Source: Methanocalculus chunghsingensis (lineage in GTDB: Archaea; Halobacteriota; Methanomicrobia; Methanomicrobiales; Methanocorpusculaceae). Taken from it: DNA of 64,000 nucleotides. The notes below the pieces were generated by a model, which did not search any database, was not told where the DNA came from, and was given only the letters and a program-made list of their open reading frames with translations. A program made the translations under genes and the position numbers. Positions 52,545-61,883 of the stretch are shown here, one piece after another; the stretch's first letter is position 1; every line of letters begins with the position of its first letter. The stretch covers positions 62,001 to 126,000 of the forward strand of contig NZ_JWHL01000003.1 of the NCBI RefSeq assembly GCF_018132105.1, read 5' to 3'.

Positions 52545-53255
52545 AGAGAGGTACTTCCTCCCCTCTTCCGTATGGAAGATTGGAGGGTTTCTGTCCGGGA
52601 CGATCCGTGATCGTATTGTCATCGTCTCTTCTTCGGTTACCGGATTATATCCCTGATATTCTTCCTCTCTTCTGCAGACAATGACTCCGCGCCTCTGCCA
52701 TGCTGGCGTCTCTGCAAGGTTTATCCCCCGGGAATACATCATCTCATGCATTGCCGGTGTGTTCATCCTGTGGAGTCTCTCCTGGACTTCTGTCGGAGGA
52801 TATCCCTCCTCTCCAAGCGCCCACTGGCAGTATGCGTTATTGTGGTTTCTCCATGCCTCCTTCTGACGCCAGATGAGATACTCAACAGCAATATCATTTG
52901 ATACCGGTATAATGCGTGCATCAAATGAGATTGGATCACTCAACCCGAGCTCCAGGGTCAGCGCGCTTGCAGCATATGATGCGGCAACTGAATCGAGCTT
53001 CTCGATACGCCCCTCAAATGGAAGGGTTCTGAGGAAGAGATTGATCTCATCGGAGAAGGTGTAGGCAACCTGAAAAGAGAGGCCGCTCCTCCCAAGAAGG
53101 AGCGAGGCAACCGCCTCCATTGCGTCTGCCAGCCTCTGATCAAACGGTTTTGTAAGGGATAAAGCCCGGGCTGTACTGCGAAAGGATCGCCCGTCCAGCC
53201 TGATGAAACAGGGGGCCGTCGTCCGAAGTGCAGAGAAGATCTCCCGGTCTTTCAT
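52530..53255 (-). CDS. thg1: Thg1-family tRNA guanylyltransferase
   Basis: The 241-residue protein has the Thg1 palm fold motif CFIRLDGRSF (about 16-25) and the catalytic TFSDEINLF (about 66-74), with RNHNNAYCQW further on. Archaeal Thg1 adds G-1 to tRNA-His or repairs 5' ends by 3'-5' polymerisation. It overlaps the PRC-barrel gene (ATGA) upstream and is convergent with ileS. Confidence 0.87.
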   Translation of the reverse strand: MKDREIFSALRTTAPCFIRLDGRSFRSTARALSLTKPFDQRLADAMEAVASLLLGRSGLSFQVAYTFSDEINLFLRTLPFEGRIEKLDSVAASYAASALTLELGLSDPISFDARIIPVSNDIAVEYLIWRQKEAWRNHNNAYCQWALGEEGYPPTEVQERLHRMNTPAMHEMMYSRGINLAETPAWQRRGVIVCRREEEYQGYNPVTEEETMTIRSRIVPDRNPPIFHTEEGRKYLSSLLI

Positions 53256-53524
53256 TCAAACTGGTCCCGTGCGGCAGACGTCTTGAATGCCCCCGGAATA
53301 TGACGAATCAGAACGATATCAGAAACCTCTTTTATGAGGCGGTATGGTATCTTGACACCCTTAAACGCCTTTAGATCGATTATGTCGGGATTAATCTTTG
53401 TGACTGCAATTGCTGCCATCTTCTTATTATCGACATCAATAATAACATCCTCAATATTTCCAATAAATACGGCTCTGTCGGTATAGACACTCATGCCAAA
53501 GAGATCTGTAATCTGCCACTTCAT
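53252..53524 (-). CDS. PRC-barrel domain protein
   Basis: The 90-residue protein is one PRC-barrel: MKWQITDLFGMSVYTDRAVF then GNIEDVIIDVDNKKMAAIAV and IPYRLIKEVSDIVLI. Stand-alone archaeal PRC-barrel proteins are small and of uncertain function; some act with RNA-processing or division proteins. It overlaps thg1 by four bases, so it may act with it. It is divergent from the site-2 protease. Confidence 0.8.
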   Translation of the reverse strand: MKWQITDLFGMSVYTDRAVFIGNIEDVIIDVDNKKMAAIAVTKINPDIIDLKAFKGVKIPYRLIKEVSDIVLIRHIPGAFKTSAARDQFE

Positions 53525-53575
53525 AGGTATCTGTTCAAGATATATACTAAATACTTAAAAAAGATAATCCTCTTC

Positions 53576-54715
53576 ATGGATGGATCGCTGGAGATAGGAA
53601 GGGTTTTTGGCATACCCGTTCGTCTACATTTCACATTTCTACTCGTCATTCCTCTCTTTGCCTGGATCATCGGCAGCCAGATCGGTCTGACGGTTGACCT
53701 TATCGAAGGTATCTTCGATATTCCGATCGATCGGACGATTATCACGCAGCAATACATACCCTATCTCCTCGGTGCACTGGTTGCGCTCTCCCTCTTCTTC
53801 TGTGTCTTTGTCCATGAACTCGCCCATTCCCTTATCGCACGGGCAAAAGGCATCAAGATAAACTCGATCACCCTGATCATCTTCGGGGGTGTCGCTTCAA
53901 TGGAGGAGACCCTCCCGGATCCGAAGGTTGAGCTGCCAATGGCACTTGCCGGTCCACTGACAAGCCTTGGTCTTGGGATTCTCAGTTTCATCCTCGTCTA
54001 TGTCGTCGATGCCTTCGTCACATCGGCACCGATCGCCGGGGTCCTTGTCTATGGTTTTGGCTACCTTGCGCTCCTCAATGTTCTCCTCTTCGGATTCAAC
54101 CTCCTTCCTGCATTTCCGATGGATGGGGGGCGCGTCCTCCGTGCCTGGCTCGCCAAGCGGATGCCCCTTCACCAGGCGACCCGGATCGCCTCAGATATCG
54201 GAAGGGGTTTTGCCATCCTCTTTGGGATCGTCGGCCTTCTCTCCTTTAACTTCCTCCTGATCATCATCGCATTCTTCATCTATGTCGGTGCAGGCCAGGA
54301 GTCCTCAATGGTGACGACCAATTTCCTCCTCCAAGATGTGAGTGTCGGTGAGATCATGTCCACCGATCTCCGCGTTGTTGAGCCGACGATGCCCCTGCAT
54401 GAGGTGATCAGGCTGATGTACTCGACAAAACACCTTGGTTTTCCGGTTGTTGACAGGGGAGAGCTGATCGGGATCATAGCACTTGCAGATATTCACCGGA
54501 CGGGCGAGATCGACCGTGAGGCGATGCAGGTCCGTGATGTGATGAGCCGTCAGCCGGTAACGACCCTTCCTCCGACGGCATCCGTGACCGAGGCTTTGAA
54601 GATGATGACAATGCAGAATATCGGCCGGATCCCTGTTGTCGAGGACGGCCAGCTGGTCGGCATTGTTACACGGACAGATATTCTGACCGTCCTTGAATTA
54701 AAAGAGATGAATTAG
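53576..54715 (+). CDS. Site-2 protease (M50) with tandem CBS domains
   Basis: The 379-residue membrane metalloprotease has HELAH (80-84) in an early helix and the third metal ligand in NLLPAFPMDGGRVLRAW (near 178-194), with about six membrane helices in residues 1-240. Two CBS domains follow (about 255-310 and 320-375; MSTDLRVVEPTMPLHEVI and DVMSRQPVTTLPP). CBS pairs bind adenosyl ligands and may gate the protease. Start ATG at 53576 follows an A/T-rich stretch; it may be leaderless. It is convergent with the MoeA-PBP gene. Confidence 0.87.
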   Translation: MDGSLEIGRVFGIPVRLHFTFLLVIPLFAWIIGSQIGLTVDLIEGIFDIPIDRTIITQQYIPYLLGALVALSLFFCVFVHELAHSLIARAKGIKINSITLIIFGGVASMEETLPDPKVELPMALAGPLTSLGLGILSFILVYVVDAFVTSAPIAGVLVYGFGYLALLNVLLFGFNLLPAFPMDGGRVLRAWLAKRMPLHQATRIASDIGRGFAILFGIVGLLSFNFLLIIIAFFIYVGAGQESSMVTTNFLLQDVSVGEIMSTDLRVVEPTMPLHEVIRLMYSTKHLGFPVVDRGELIGIIALADIHRTGEIDREAMQVRDVMSRQPVTTLPPTASVTEALKMMTMQNIGRIPVVEDGQLVGIVTRTDILTVLELKEMN

Positions 54716-56565
54716 AGGTGAAGGGTCTGTACAGTGCCGGTTTCGCCGGTTCTGTACCCCCCCATCCCGGAGAGGATCGATCTGAAGGAGTCGGATCCGA
54801 TGGTTTCAATGAGCGCAGAGATTCGGGGATCCGGAAGGTCCTCGGTCATGATCGCCAGTTCATATCGTTCGGTGCCGATCGGAACAAACGAGAGTCCGGC
54901 CGTCTCTGCTGCAGATGCGACACAGAGCCCTGTATCTGCCTCCCCGCTCTTCACAGCAAGGGCAACGGCAAGATGTGTGGTCATCTCACGGGTATATCCC
55001 GTGATCGATCCCGGATCGATTCCTCTCTCCTTCAGAAGATGATCAAGGAGCATTCTGGTTCCTGATCCCTTCTGCCGGTTTACGAATGAGCCGGTGGTGA
55101 TATCCTCAAAAGAGAGGCCTTCCCGTGAGACGATCCCCTGCTCCCGTTCGGCGACACAGACGAGCGTCACCTCCTCGCCAGGGAGGTACCGTTCCAGGTA
55201 CCGGAGATTATAGGTTCCGTCAGGTGCAAGGAGATGCATCGGTGCCGCATGGCAATGCCGCCGCTTCAGAGCCAGCACCCCTCCCATGCTTCCGATATGT
55301 GCAGAGTGGACGGGGAGTGGTGCAAGGAGATCAGCCATCCTGTCAAGGGCGGGATCATGGCTTCCGGCCAGGATGAGGCCGGATCGTATCGTCTCCTCAG
55401 AGACAGAGAGCGTGATCTCAACACTCTGCCCCGTCTCAGCACCTTCACTATCCCGGGGAATCCGTAATACTCCGTTCGATCGGACCGCGCTCATCTGGAC
55501 GCCGGCTCCGCGGGAGAGGGGTGTGGCGATCATCCGGCCGGCGACCTCGCCTGCTGTCATCAGGACAAACTCGTCTGTTCCGATATCTGAAGCGAGTGTT
55601 CTGGTAAGTTCGGCGGTGATAGTGCCATAGTCCGGAGGTCTGGCTCCAGCCATCCTGATGACCGGGGTGATGATCTCACGGATGATCGTCAATGCGGAGA
55701 GTGGATAGCCGGGAAGACCGATGATCGGCGTTGCATTGATTCTCCCGACGATCACCGGTTTTCCGGGTTTGATCGAGACACCATGGATGAGAACTTCGCC
55801 GAGCTCTTCGATGATCCGGGCAGTGTAGTCTTTCGTCCCTTTTGATGATCCCGCGGATACTATCACGAGATCACAACTCTCCACTGCCTCGCTGATCGCA
55901 GACCTTATGGCGTCCTGCTCATCTGCCACCGGGGGATAGAGGATCGCATCGACACCCAGGGATCTGAGGTGGGCTGCCGCCATCAGGCAGTTACTCTCAA
56001 CGACCTGGCCGGGTCCCGGGCGGGTTCCATGCGGAACAAGCTCGCTCCCGGTCGGGATCAGCCCTGCCCTGAGGGAGGAGACTGCGAGATCGGTGATGCC
56101 ATATGCGGCGAGTGCACCGATATCATGGTACATGATCCGATGGCCCCGCGGAATGGCCATCTCCGATTCGGCAATATCCTCTCCGACCGGCCGGACATGC
56201 TGCCAGGGAGCAGCCGGCCTCCGGATCGTATACCTTCCCTCATGCTCCTCAACATCCTCGATCATGATCACTGCGTCTGATCCCGGAGGAAGGACATTTC
56301 CTGTATTGACCCGGACGGCACTATCAAGGAGAATCGGTTTTTTATCTGTTGCGCCAGTCGTATCCTCTGATCGAACCGCAATCCCGTCCATAGCTGAGAG
56401 ATGGGCTTCCGGTACTGAGTAATATGCAAAGACCGGTTCTGCAGTAACCTGCCCGACACTCTCAAGGAGCGGGATACGGACGACCCGTCTCTCTGGAGGG
56501 CACCGGGTCATGATCGTCTCTATCGCCTCTTCGAGGGAGACGAGAGAGAGGTACCGGTTTACCAC
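54712..56565 (-). CDS. MoeA-type molybdopterin molybdenumtransferase fused to a periplasmic-binding-protein-like domain
   Basis: Residues ~1-400 are MoeA: SVPEAHLSAMDGIAV, NTGNVLPPGSDAVIMIED, GEDI, PTGSELV, SAGSSKGTKDYTA, KPGKPVIVG and LPGYPLSAL. Residues ~410-617 form a PBP-like domain (LILAGSHDPALDRMADLLAP, NRQKGSGTRMLLDHLLKERG) of the kind fused to MoeA in many archaea; it may sense molybdate, tungstate or a substrate. It overlaps the preceding moeA by seven bases, so the pair is one unit. Confidence 0.87.
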   Translation of the reverse strand: MVNRYLSLVSLEEAIETIMTRCPPERRVVRIPLLESVGQVTAEPVFAYYSVPEAHLSAMDGIAVRSEDTTGATDKKPILLDSAVRVNTGNVLPPGSDAVIMIEDVEEHEGRYTIRRPAAPWQHVRPVGEDIAESEMAIPRGHRIMYHDIGALAAYGITDLAVSSLRAGLIPTGSELVPHGTRPGPGQVVESNCLMAAAHLRSLGVDAILYPPVADEQDAIRSAISEAVESCDLVIVSAGSSKGTKDYTARIIEELGEVLIHGVSIKPGKPVIVGRINATPIIGLPGYPLSALTIIREIITPVIRMAGARPPDYGTITAELTRTLASDIGTDEFVLMTAGEVAGRMIATPLSRGAGVQMSAVRSNGVLRIPRDSEGAETGQSVEITLSVSEETIRSGLILAGSHDPALDRMADLLAPLPVHSAHIGSMGGVLALKRRHCHAAPMHLLAPDGTYNLRYLERYLPGEEVTLVCVAEREQGIVSREGLSFEDITTGSFVNRQKGSGTRMLLDHLLKERGIDPGSITGYTREMTTHLAVALAVKSGEADTGLCVASAAETAGLSFVPIGTERYELAIMTEDLPDPRISALIETIGSDSFRSILSGMGGYRTGETGTVQTLHL

Positions 56566-57761
56566 AGGATCACCTCCACAGCCGCACCCTCCTCATATCC
56601 TTCCCTGGAGGCAGGGACCCTCACATACCCGTCACTCTGGACGAGGGTATGGAGCAGTCCTGACTTTGAGAAGAGCGGTTGTGCAGTCCCGTCACGGACC
56701 CTGACCCTGACATAATCCTCTCTCCCCTTCGCAGACGGAATGGCTGCTGTGAGGAGGGCAGGGACCGTTCGTACCGGTATCTTCTGGCCGCTCATCGCTT
56801 CGAGGAGGGGTGCAGCAATCGCAAGGAGGACGATGAATGCCGACGAGGGGTGGCCAGGAAGCCCGATGACGGGGCGGCCGGCGATGTCGCCGATGATCGT
56901 CGGTTTTCCCGGTGAGAGGGCAATTCCGTGAACGAGGACCTTCCCAAGCGTTGAGATCACCTCTGCAGAGGCGTCCCGTTCATCTTTTGAGCTTCCACCA
57001 GAGATGAATACGGCATCGGCACGCTGTACTGCTTCCTGTACTGCAGATCTGAGGTCTTCAGGATTATCCCTGATAATGCCACAAGAGACCGGAATACAGC
57101 CGCATTGCCTGATGAAGGTCTCACAGACGATGCTGTTGACATCCCGTACCTGGCCAGGTAACGGATCTGCTGTCGGGGGTATGAGTTCGTCTCCTGTAGC
57201 AATGACTGCGATTCGTGGTATCCGTCTCACCGGAAGGGAGAGGATACCTGCTGCGGCAAGGACACCGGCATCCTGTGGGAGAATTCTTCTTCCCGCCTGG
57301 AGAATGATCTCCCCCTCTGCAAAATCCTCATCATATGCAACGATATTCTCCCCGGGTGCCGCCGGCCGGTTCACGAGAATCTGATCCCCCATCTCCTCGG
57401 TGTATTCTATCATGACGACGGCATCTGCGCCCTTCGGCACCATCCCGCCAGTCGGGACATATCTGCATGTACCCGGCTTGATCTCTCCCGGATCTGGTGA
57501 TCCCATCTCAACCCGGCCGGTGCTGATGAGCATTGAGGGGAGTGCCTCACCTGCACCAGCGGTGTCTGGAGCGGTGACGGCATACCCATCCACGATTGAC
57601 CGGGAAAAGCCGGGCATATCATCGGGTGCGGTGATATTCGAACCGAGAATGCGAAAAGGGGATTCTTCCAGTCCAACCATCTCAACACCGGGATCCGGTG
57701 CGATGGCAAGGAGTGAAGCGATCGCCTCTGCAACCGGAATGACCCGGAGAAACCTGCTCAT
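56559..57761 (-). CDS. moeA: Molybdopterin molybdenumtransferase MoeA
   Basis: The 400-residue enzyme inserts Mo or W into adenylated molybdopterin. It contains SRSIVDGYAV, GTCRYVPTGGMVPKGADAVV, GENIVAYDEDF, ATGDELIPP, SGGSSKDERD and LPGHPSSAFIV. The start (MSRFLRVIP) overlaps the preceding 58-codon gene (ATGA); a longer frame from 57782 adds seven residues that read through that gene. It lacks the PBP-like extension of its neighbour, so the two MoeA copies are specialised, perhaps one for Mo and one for W. Confidence 0.88.
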   Translation of the reverse strand: MSRFLRVIPVAEAIASLLAIAPDPGVEMVGLEESPFRILGSNITAPDDMPGFSRSIVDGYAVTAPDTAGAGEALPSMLISTGRVEMGSPDPGEIKPGTCRYVPTGGMVPKGADAVVMIEYTEEMGDQILVNRPAAPGENIVAYDEDFAEGEIILQAGRRILPQDAGVLAAAGILSLPVRRIPRIAVIATGDELIPPTADPLPGQVRDVNSIVCETFIRQCGCIPVSCGIIRDNPEDLRSAVQEAVQRADAVFISGGSSKDERDASAEVISTLGKVLVHGIALSPGKPTIIGDIAGRPVIGLPGHPSSAFIVLLAIAAPLLEAMSGQKIPVRTVPALLTAAIPSAKGREDYVRVRVRDGTAQPLFSKSGLLHTLVQSDGYVRVPASREGYEEGAAVEVILW

Positions 57762-57934
57762 TTGAAGCAACCCAGCTGACAACCGCGAATTTTGATACCG
57801 TTCTTGTTGCAGTACCGGGAGATATCGAACTTCTCGATGCCGTACTTCTCAGAGATGGCAAATGCCATCTCGCACTGGATCTCTTTCTCAATTCCTTCGG
57901 CTTTGAATGCCGCTGCTATTGCATCTGCTGACAT
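57758..57934 (-). CDS. Small conserved-looking protein with C-terminal CQLGCFK
   Basis: The 58-residue product begins MSADAIAAAFKAEGIEKEIQ and ends IKIRGCQLGCFK, with cysteines in QCEM, RYCNK and CQLGC. The helical first part followed by GIKIxxCQLG resembles small HTH-like proteins that I associate with molybdoenzyme loci, but I cannot name the family. Its stop overlaps the moeA start (ATGA), strong evidence for a real, cotranslated gene. It heads the moe operon. Confidence 0.7.
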   Translation of the reverse strand: MSADAIAAAFKAEGIEKEIQCEMAFAISEKYGIEKFDISRYCNKNGIKIRGCQLGCFK

Positions 57935-58025
57935 ACAAGTATCGTTGTATTCCTATGATATAGCATTTACAGATCAGGATAATAAGAGCAGGACTCATTA
58001 GCCTGCAGCACGTACGTTTTCCGAT

Positions 58026-59348
58026 ATGGTTACAGCGGTTCTTTACTCACGGATCGATCCGGCAGGTGTGTTGATACACTCTGCAATCAATGATCTCATC
58101 GATGAAGAGGGAGAGGCAGCATGGCCTCTCCTCTCTGATGAGATCATTGTGCATGAGATTGAGGGGCGTCTCATCTATGAGCGCGGTCTTGATCAGAAGG
58201 TCGATGCAGATCGGATCATCTTCCTTTCACGCCATACCAGTACCCGTCCCGAACCTGTCCTGACGGTTCATGTGACCGGGAACTTCCGGGAGGCTCTGTA
58301 CGGCGGAGAATCTGATGAACTGGCTGCTGCAGATCCCGGGATGATGCAGGCTGTATTGAAGAATCTTCTTCGCTATGCTCCCCCCGGATATCGTGCAGGC
58401 TATGAGGTGACACACCATGGCCCGTCTGATCTGACAACCCCGTCTCTCTTCGTTGAGGTCGGCAGTACTGAGGTGGAGTGGCGTGATCCCAGAGCAGCAC
58501 GGGCGGTCGCAATGAGTGTCCTTTCTGCAGTACCCGGAACCGACACGATCCCGATGATCGGGTTTGGCGGGACGCATTATGCGGTGCGTCAGACGACCAT
58601 CGCAGCAGAGACACGGGGGGCATTCGGCCATATCGCCCATTCCCGCGAAGCTGGAGAGATCACGGCTGAAACGGTCCGACGGATGGTGGAAAGGAGCGGA
58701 GCTGTCGCCGGTTATATCGACAGGAAGGCGGTTTCAACAACTGATGCGCATCGTATCGCAGCTCTTCTTCGGAAGGCGGATCTCCGGGTCCTCTCTGAAG
58801 GCATGCTCCGGAGTATGGGTGATATTCCATGGAATACCTGGTGCAGTGCCTCTGATCTGGCAGAGAAGGCTGCCCCGGGATCCAGGATCCGAAACCATGG
58901 TATCTCTCGGGATGAGGAGCTCACTATTGTCTCTCTCCCCGATATTCTCCTTACTGAGGCGCTCAGGTTCCATGCGGAGGAGTTCATTGCTTTTCTTGAT
59001 ACCATATCCCCATGTATCCGAATCGAAAAAGCCGGGGTCCCTGCCCTCCCTCTCTTTATAGGTTATCGTGAGACGGGATCACAATTAGCAAGTGATTTAA
59101 TAACCCTGTGTGTACAACAGATTACGAAACATCATCATTCTGTCATGGAGGGTGATCGCCTTATCATCAGAAGAGATCGTTTCGATCCCGAGCGCGCGCG
59201 TAAGCTCGGGGTGCCATCTGGCCCGCTCTTCGGCATGCTTGCCAATGGGCAGCCTGTCACTGTTGGAGATCGGGTCATCAGGCCGGATATGGTCTGCTCC
59301 TGTGAGATACAGGAGATAAAAATCCCGGGATTGGAGAGTTATACATGA
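58026..59348 (+). CDS. dtdA: D-aminoacyl-tRNA deacylase DtdA
   Basis: The 440-residue protein is the archaeal/plant GEK1-type deacylase that removes D-amino acids from mischarged tRNA, protecting translation. It contains [41 protein letters not shown] and a late [16 protein letters not shown]. It needs zinc and is unrelated to bacterial Dtd. Its end overlaps the ftsZ start by four bases (ATGA), so both are translated from one mRNA. Confidence 0.9.
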   Translation: MVTAVLYSRIDPAGVLIHSAINDLIDEEGEAAWPLLSDEIIVHEIEGRLIYERGLDQKVDADRIIFLSRHTSTRPEPVLTVHVTGNFREALYGGESDELAAADPGMMQAVLKNLLRYAPPGYRAGYEVTHHGPSDLTTPSLFVEVGSTEVEWRDPRAARAVAMSVLSAVPGTDTIPMIGFGGTHYAVRQTTIAAETRGAFGHIAHSREAGEITAETVRRMVERSGAVAGYIDRKAVSTTDAHRIAALLRKADLRVLSEGMLRSMGDIPWNTWCSASDLAEKAAPGSRIRNHGISRDEELTIVSLPDILLTEALRFHAEEFIAFLDTISPCIRIEKAGVPALPLFIGYRETGSQLASDLITLCVQQITKHHHSVMEGDRLIIRRDRFDPERARKLGVPSGPLFGMLANGQPVTVGDRVIRPDMVCSCEIQEIKIPGLESYT

Positions 59349-60514
59349 GATCAATCGTGGAAGAGGCATTATCACGGAAGAAGATGGAGGAAGCAGAAGA
59401 GACCGGATCTCATCCATCATCATATGAAGGCAGTTCTGTTGTGGACGCTCCGGAGAGGTCAGTGCATGTTGGAGATATGGAGGACGACGATTTTGATGAT
59501 ATCCTTCAGAGTCTCCGTACCATTATCACCGTTGTCGGATGTGGTGGCGGTGGGTCAAATACCATCACCAGAATGTTTGAAGAGAATATTCATGGTGCAC
59601 GGATGATTGCGGTTAATACTGATGCCCAGCATCTTGCCATGACCCGTGCCGACAAGAGGATTCTGATCGGCAGACAGACGACGAAGGGTCTTGGTGCGGG
59701 TGCTGTTCCCCGGCGTGGGGAAGAGGCCGCTATCGAGAGTGAAGACGATATTCACAAGAATATCGCCGGAAGCCACATGGTCTTTGTCACCGCAGGTCTC
59801 GGTGGAGGTACCGGCACAGGTTCTGCACCAATTGTTGCAAAAGCAGCACGTGAAGAGGGTGCCCTGACAATAGCCGTCGTGACACTGCCGTTCACAGCAG
59901 AAGGTGCAAACCGCATGGATAATGCGGAGCTCGGCCTTGAATATCTCCGTGATGTTGCGGATACCGTCATCGTTGTTCCAAACGACCGGCTCCTTGAGGT
60001 GGTTCCCCGGCTCCCCCTCTCCACCGCCTTTAAGGTTGCTGATGAAGTCCTGATGAAGGCTGTGAAGGGGATCACCGAGCTGATCACCCTCCCCGGACTT
60101 GTTAACCTCGACTTTGCCGATGTGCGATCTGTCATGGAACAGGGTGGCATCGCGATGATCGGGATGGGCGAATCTGACTCCGAAGATAAGGCGATCGACT
60201 CGGTCAAGAAGGCGCTCCGCTCTCCACTCCTCGATGTTGATATCTCTGGAGCCACGGCTGCGCTTGTCAATGTCGTCGGCGGCCCGGATATGACGATGTC
60301 CGAGGCTGAAGGTGTTGTTCAGGAGATTTATGAGAGGATTGATCCAAACGCCAGAATCATCTGGGGTGCCCAGATCGACCCGGCGATGCAGAACCGGATG
60401 AGGACGATGTTAATCGTCACCGGTGTCCAGTCCCCGCAGATATATGGAAAGGCCGATTATGCCCCTGGCTCTTCGCGTCTTCAGAAACAGTATGATATCG
60501 ATTTTCTCAAGTGA
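59345..60514 (+). CDS. ftsZ: Cell division GTPase FtsZ
   Basis: The 389-residue tubulin homologue forms the division ring. Its GTP-binding parts are [11 protein letters not shown] (about 63-73), the signature GGGTGTGSA (153-161), TLPFTAEG and the synergy-loop region [19 protein letters not shown]. The first ~55 residues are an acidic, disordered extension, as in archaeal FtsZ1. The start is the ATG overlapping the dtdA stop. It is followed by secE and spt5, a typical euryarchaeal order. Confidence 0.93.
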   Translation: MRSIVEEALSRKKMEEAEETGSHPSSYEGSSVVDAPERSVHVGDMEDDDFDDILQSLRTIITVVGCGGGGSNTITRMFEENIHGARMIAVNTDAQHLAMTRADKRILIGRQTTKGLGAGAVPRRGEEAAIESEDDIHKNIAGSHMVFVTAGLGGGTGTGSAPIVAKAAREEGALTIAVVTLPFTAEGANRMDNAELGLEYLRDVADTVIVVPNDRLLEVVPRLPLSTAFKVADEVLMKAVKGITELITLPGLVNLDFADVRSVMEQGGIAMIGMGESDSEDKAIDSVKKALRSPLLDVDISGATAALVNVVGGPDMTMSEAEGVVQEIYERIDPNARIIWGAQIDPAMQNRMRTMLIVTGVQSPQIYGKADYAPGSSRLQKQYDIDFLK

Positions 60515-60520
60515 TGTACC

Positions 60521-60730
60521 ATGGATATGCCTGAGTTCAAGAAACCGAGCCTCAAAGGTCTTAACCTGAATGAGGAGTTATTTCGCAAGTACATCCGTGT
60601 CCTGAAACTGGCACGGACCCCAACCAAGGAAGAGTTTTCAAAGATCGCCCTCGTTGCAGGGATTGGTATTCTGGTCATCGGGCTGATTGGATTTGTGATC
60701 TATGAATTTATGCTCGTGCTCCCCTCCTGA
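60521..60730 (+). CDS. secE: Preprotein translocase subunit SecE (Sec61 gamma)
   Basis: The 69-residue protein has an amphipathic segment ([20 protein letters not shown]) and one C-terminal membrane helix ([20 protein letters not shown]), the SecE/Sec61-gamma form. It clamps SecY in the translocon. The ATG at 60521 or the one six bases later could be used. It lies between ftsZ and spt5. Confidence 0.9.
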   Translation: MDMPEFKKPSLKGLNLNEELFRKYIRVLKLARTPTKEEFSKIALVAGIGILVIGLIGFVIYEFMLVLPS

Positions 60731-60735
60731 TCACC

Positions 60736-61209
60736 ATGACCGAGGTAGATAATCATTATTATGCTATCAAGACGACCTCCAAACAGGAGCGTGCAGTTGC
60801 TGACTCGATATTCCGCACCATTGAGCGGAGGCTTCTTGATATCAAGGTTCATTCGGTTATCGTTCCTGAGGAACTGAAGGGATATGTTATCGTCGAGTCT
60901 CCTGAGAGTCATAGCAGGATCCAGGAGCTGGTTGAGAGTATCCCGAGTGCCCGTTCTGTTGTTCCTGGTGAGACGAGCCTTGAAGAGGTACAGCATTATC
61001 TCGTTCCAAAGCCGGTCGTATCAGGTATCGAAGAGGGTACGATAGTCGAACTGATCGCCGGACCGTTTAAGGGAGAGAAGGCGGTTGTTAAACGAATTGA
61101 TATCGGCAAAGAGGAGATCACCGTCGAATTATATGAGAGTATCGTTCCAATCCCGATCACCGTCCGCGGAGACCATGTCAGGGTCATCGAGCGGAAGGGC
61201 GAGGAATAA
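60736..61209 (+). CDS. spt5: Transcription elongation factor Spt5 (NusG)
   Basis: The 157-residue protein has an NGN domain (about 5-88; [26 protein letters not shown]) and a C-terminal KOW domain (about 100-150; [20 protein letters not shown]). It binds the RNA polymerase clamp with Spt4 and links elongation to translation. It is the last gene before the stalk operon promoter. Confidence 0.93.
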   Translation: MTEVDNHYYAIKTTSKQERAVADSIFRTIERRLLDIKVHSVIVPEELKGYVIVESPESHSRIQELVESIPSARSVVPGETSLEEVQHYLVPKPVVSGIEEGTIVELIAGPFKGEKAVVKRIDIGKEEITVELYESIVPIPITVRGDHVRVIERKGEE

Positions 61210-61273
61210 TTATATGCGCAGAGGAGCCTGATCTTCTCCTCCCTTTCTTTTGTACTGATGATATCCCATCATC

Positions 61274-61283
61274 TTTATCATAT
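61274..61283 (+). promoter_or_regulatory. Candidate promoter of the ribosomal stalk operon
   Basis: TTTATCATAT lies about 70 bases before the L11 ATG, placing the start near 61305, just before the leader hairpin. The T-rich TTTCTTTTGT at about 61244 may end the upstream transcript. Confidence 0.35.
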
Positions 61284-61311
61284 CTGCCGTTGACATATAC
61301 AGACCACAGCT

Positions 61312-61333
61312 GAGAGCCCTTCAAAGGGCGCTC
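61312..61333 (+). promoter_or_regulatory. Hairpin in the L11 leader
   Basis: GAG-A-GCCCT-TCAA-AGGGC-G-CTC forms three and five pairs with one A/G mismatch, six bases before the GGTGAT ribosome binding site (61339-61344) of the L11 gene. Confidence 0.4.
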
Positions 61334-61347
61334 GGCATGGTGATACT

Positions 61348-61824
61348 ATGGCAGAAACTGTCGAGGTACTGGTACCCGGCGGTAGAGCGACCGCAGGCCC
61401 GCCACTGGGCCCTGCGCTGGGTCCTCTCGGCATCAACGTGAAGGCCGTCGTCGACGAGATCAACTCGAAGACGAAGGAATTCAACGGAATGACTGTGCCT
61501 GTTACGGTGGAGGTCGACGATAAGAAGAACTTCACCATCTCGGTGGGTATCCCGCCGACGACAGCACTGATTCTGAAAGAAGTTGGTTCCGAGAAGGGGT
61601 CATCAAGCCCCAACACCCAGCCGGTTGGTAATCTGCCGCTCGAAGCGATCATTCGGATCGCTCGCATGAAACAGGAGTCGATGCTCTCCTATGACCTCAG
61701 AAATGCGGTCAAGGAAGTGGTCGGTACCTGTCGCTCCGTTGGAGTGACGGTCGAAGGCATGAAGTCGAAAGACGCTATTGCCGCGATCGATGCGGGCCAA
61801 TTCGATGATCAGCTGAATGCATAG
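61348..61824 (+). CDS. rpl11: 50S ribosomal protein L11
   Basis: The 158-residue protein has the N-terminal PGGRATAGPPLGPALGPLGI and the C-terminal RNA-binding domain (LEAIIRIARMKQESMLSYDL). It binds the GTPase-associated centre of 23S rRNA. It begins the L11-L1-L10-L12 operon. Confidence 0.96.
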   Translation: MAETVEVLVPGGRATAGPPLGPALGPLGINVKAVVDEINSKTKEFNGMTVPVTVEVDDKKNFTISVGIPPTTALILKEVGSEKGSSSPNTQPVGNLPLEAIIRIARMKQESMLSYDLRNAVKEVVGTCRSVGVTVEGMKSKDAIAAIDAGQFDDQLNA

Positions 61825-61836
61825 ACATAGAGACAA

Positions 61837-61871
61837 CCATAGGAGATCGCATACGCGGTCGAAGACTATGG
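61837..61871 (+). promoter_or_regulatory. Candidate L1 autoregulatory hairpin at the L1 ribosome binding site
   Basis: CCATAG (GA) GATCGC-ATAC-GCGGTC (GAAGA) CTATGG forms two six-pair stems with an asymmetric internal loop, the layout of the L1-binding motif in 23S rRNA and in methanogen L1 mRNAs. The GGAGG ribosome binding site (61870-61874) begins in the last two bases of the stem, 9 bases before the ATG at 61884, so bound L1 could block initiation. Confidence 0.55.
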
Positions 61872-61883
61872 AGGCATCATCAA

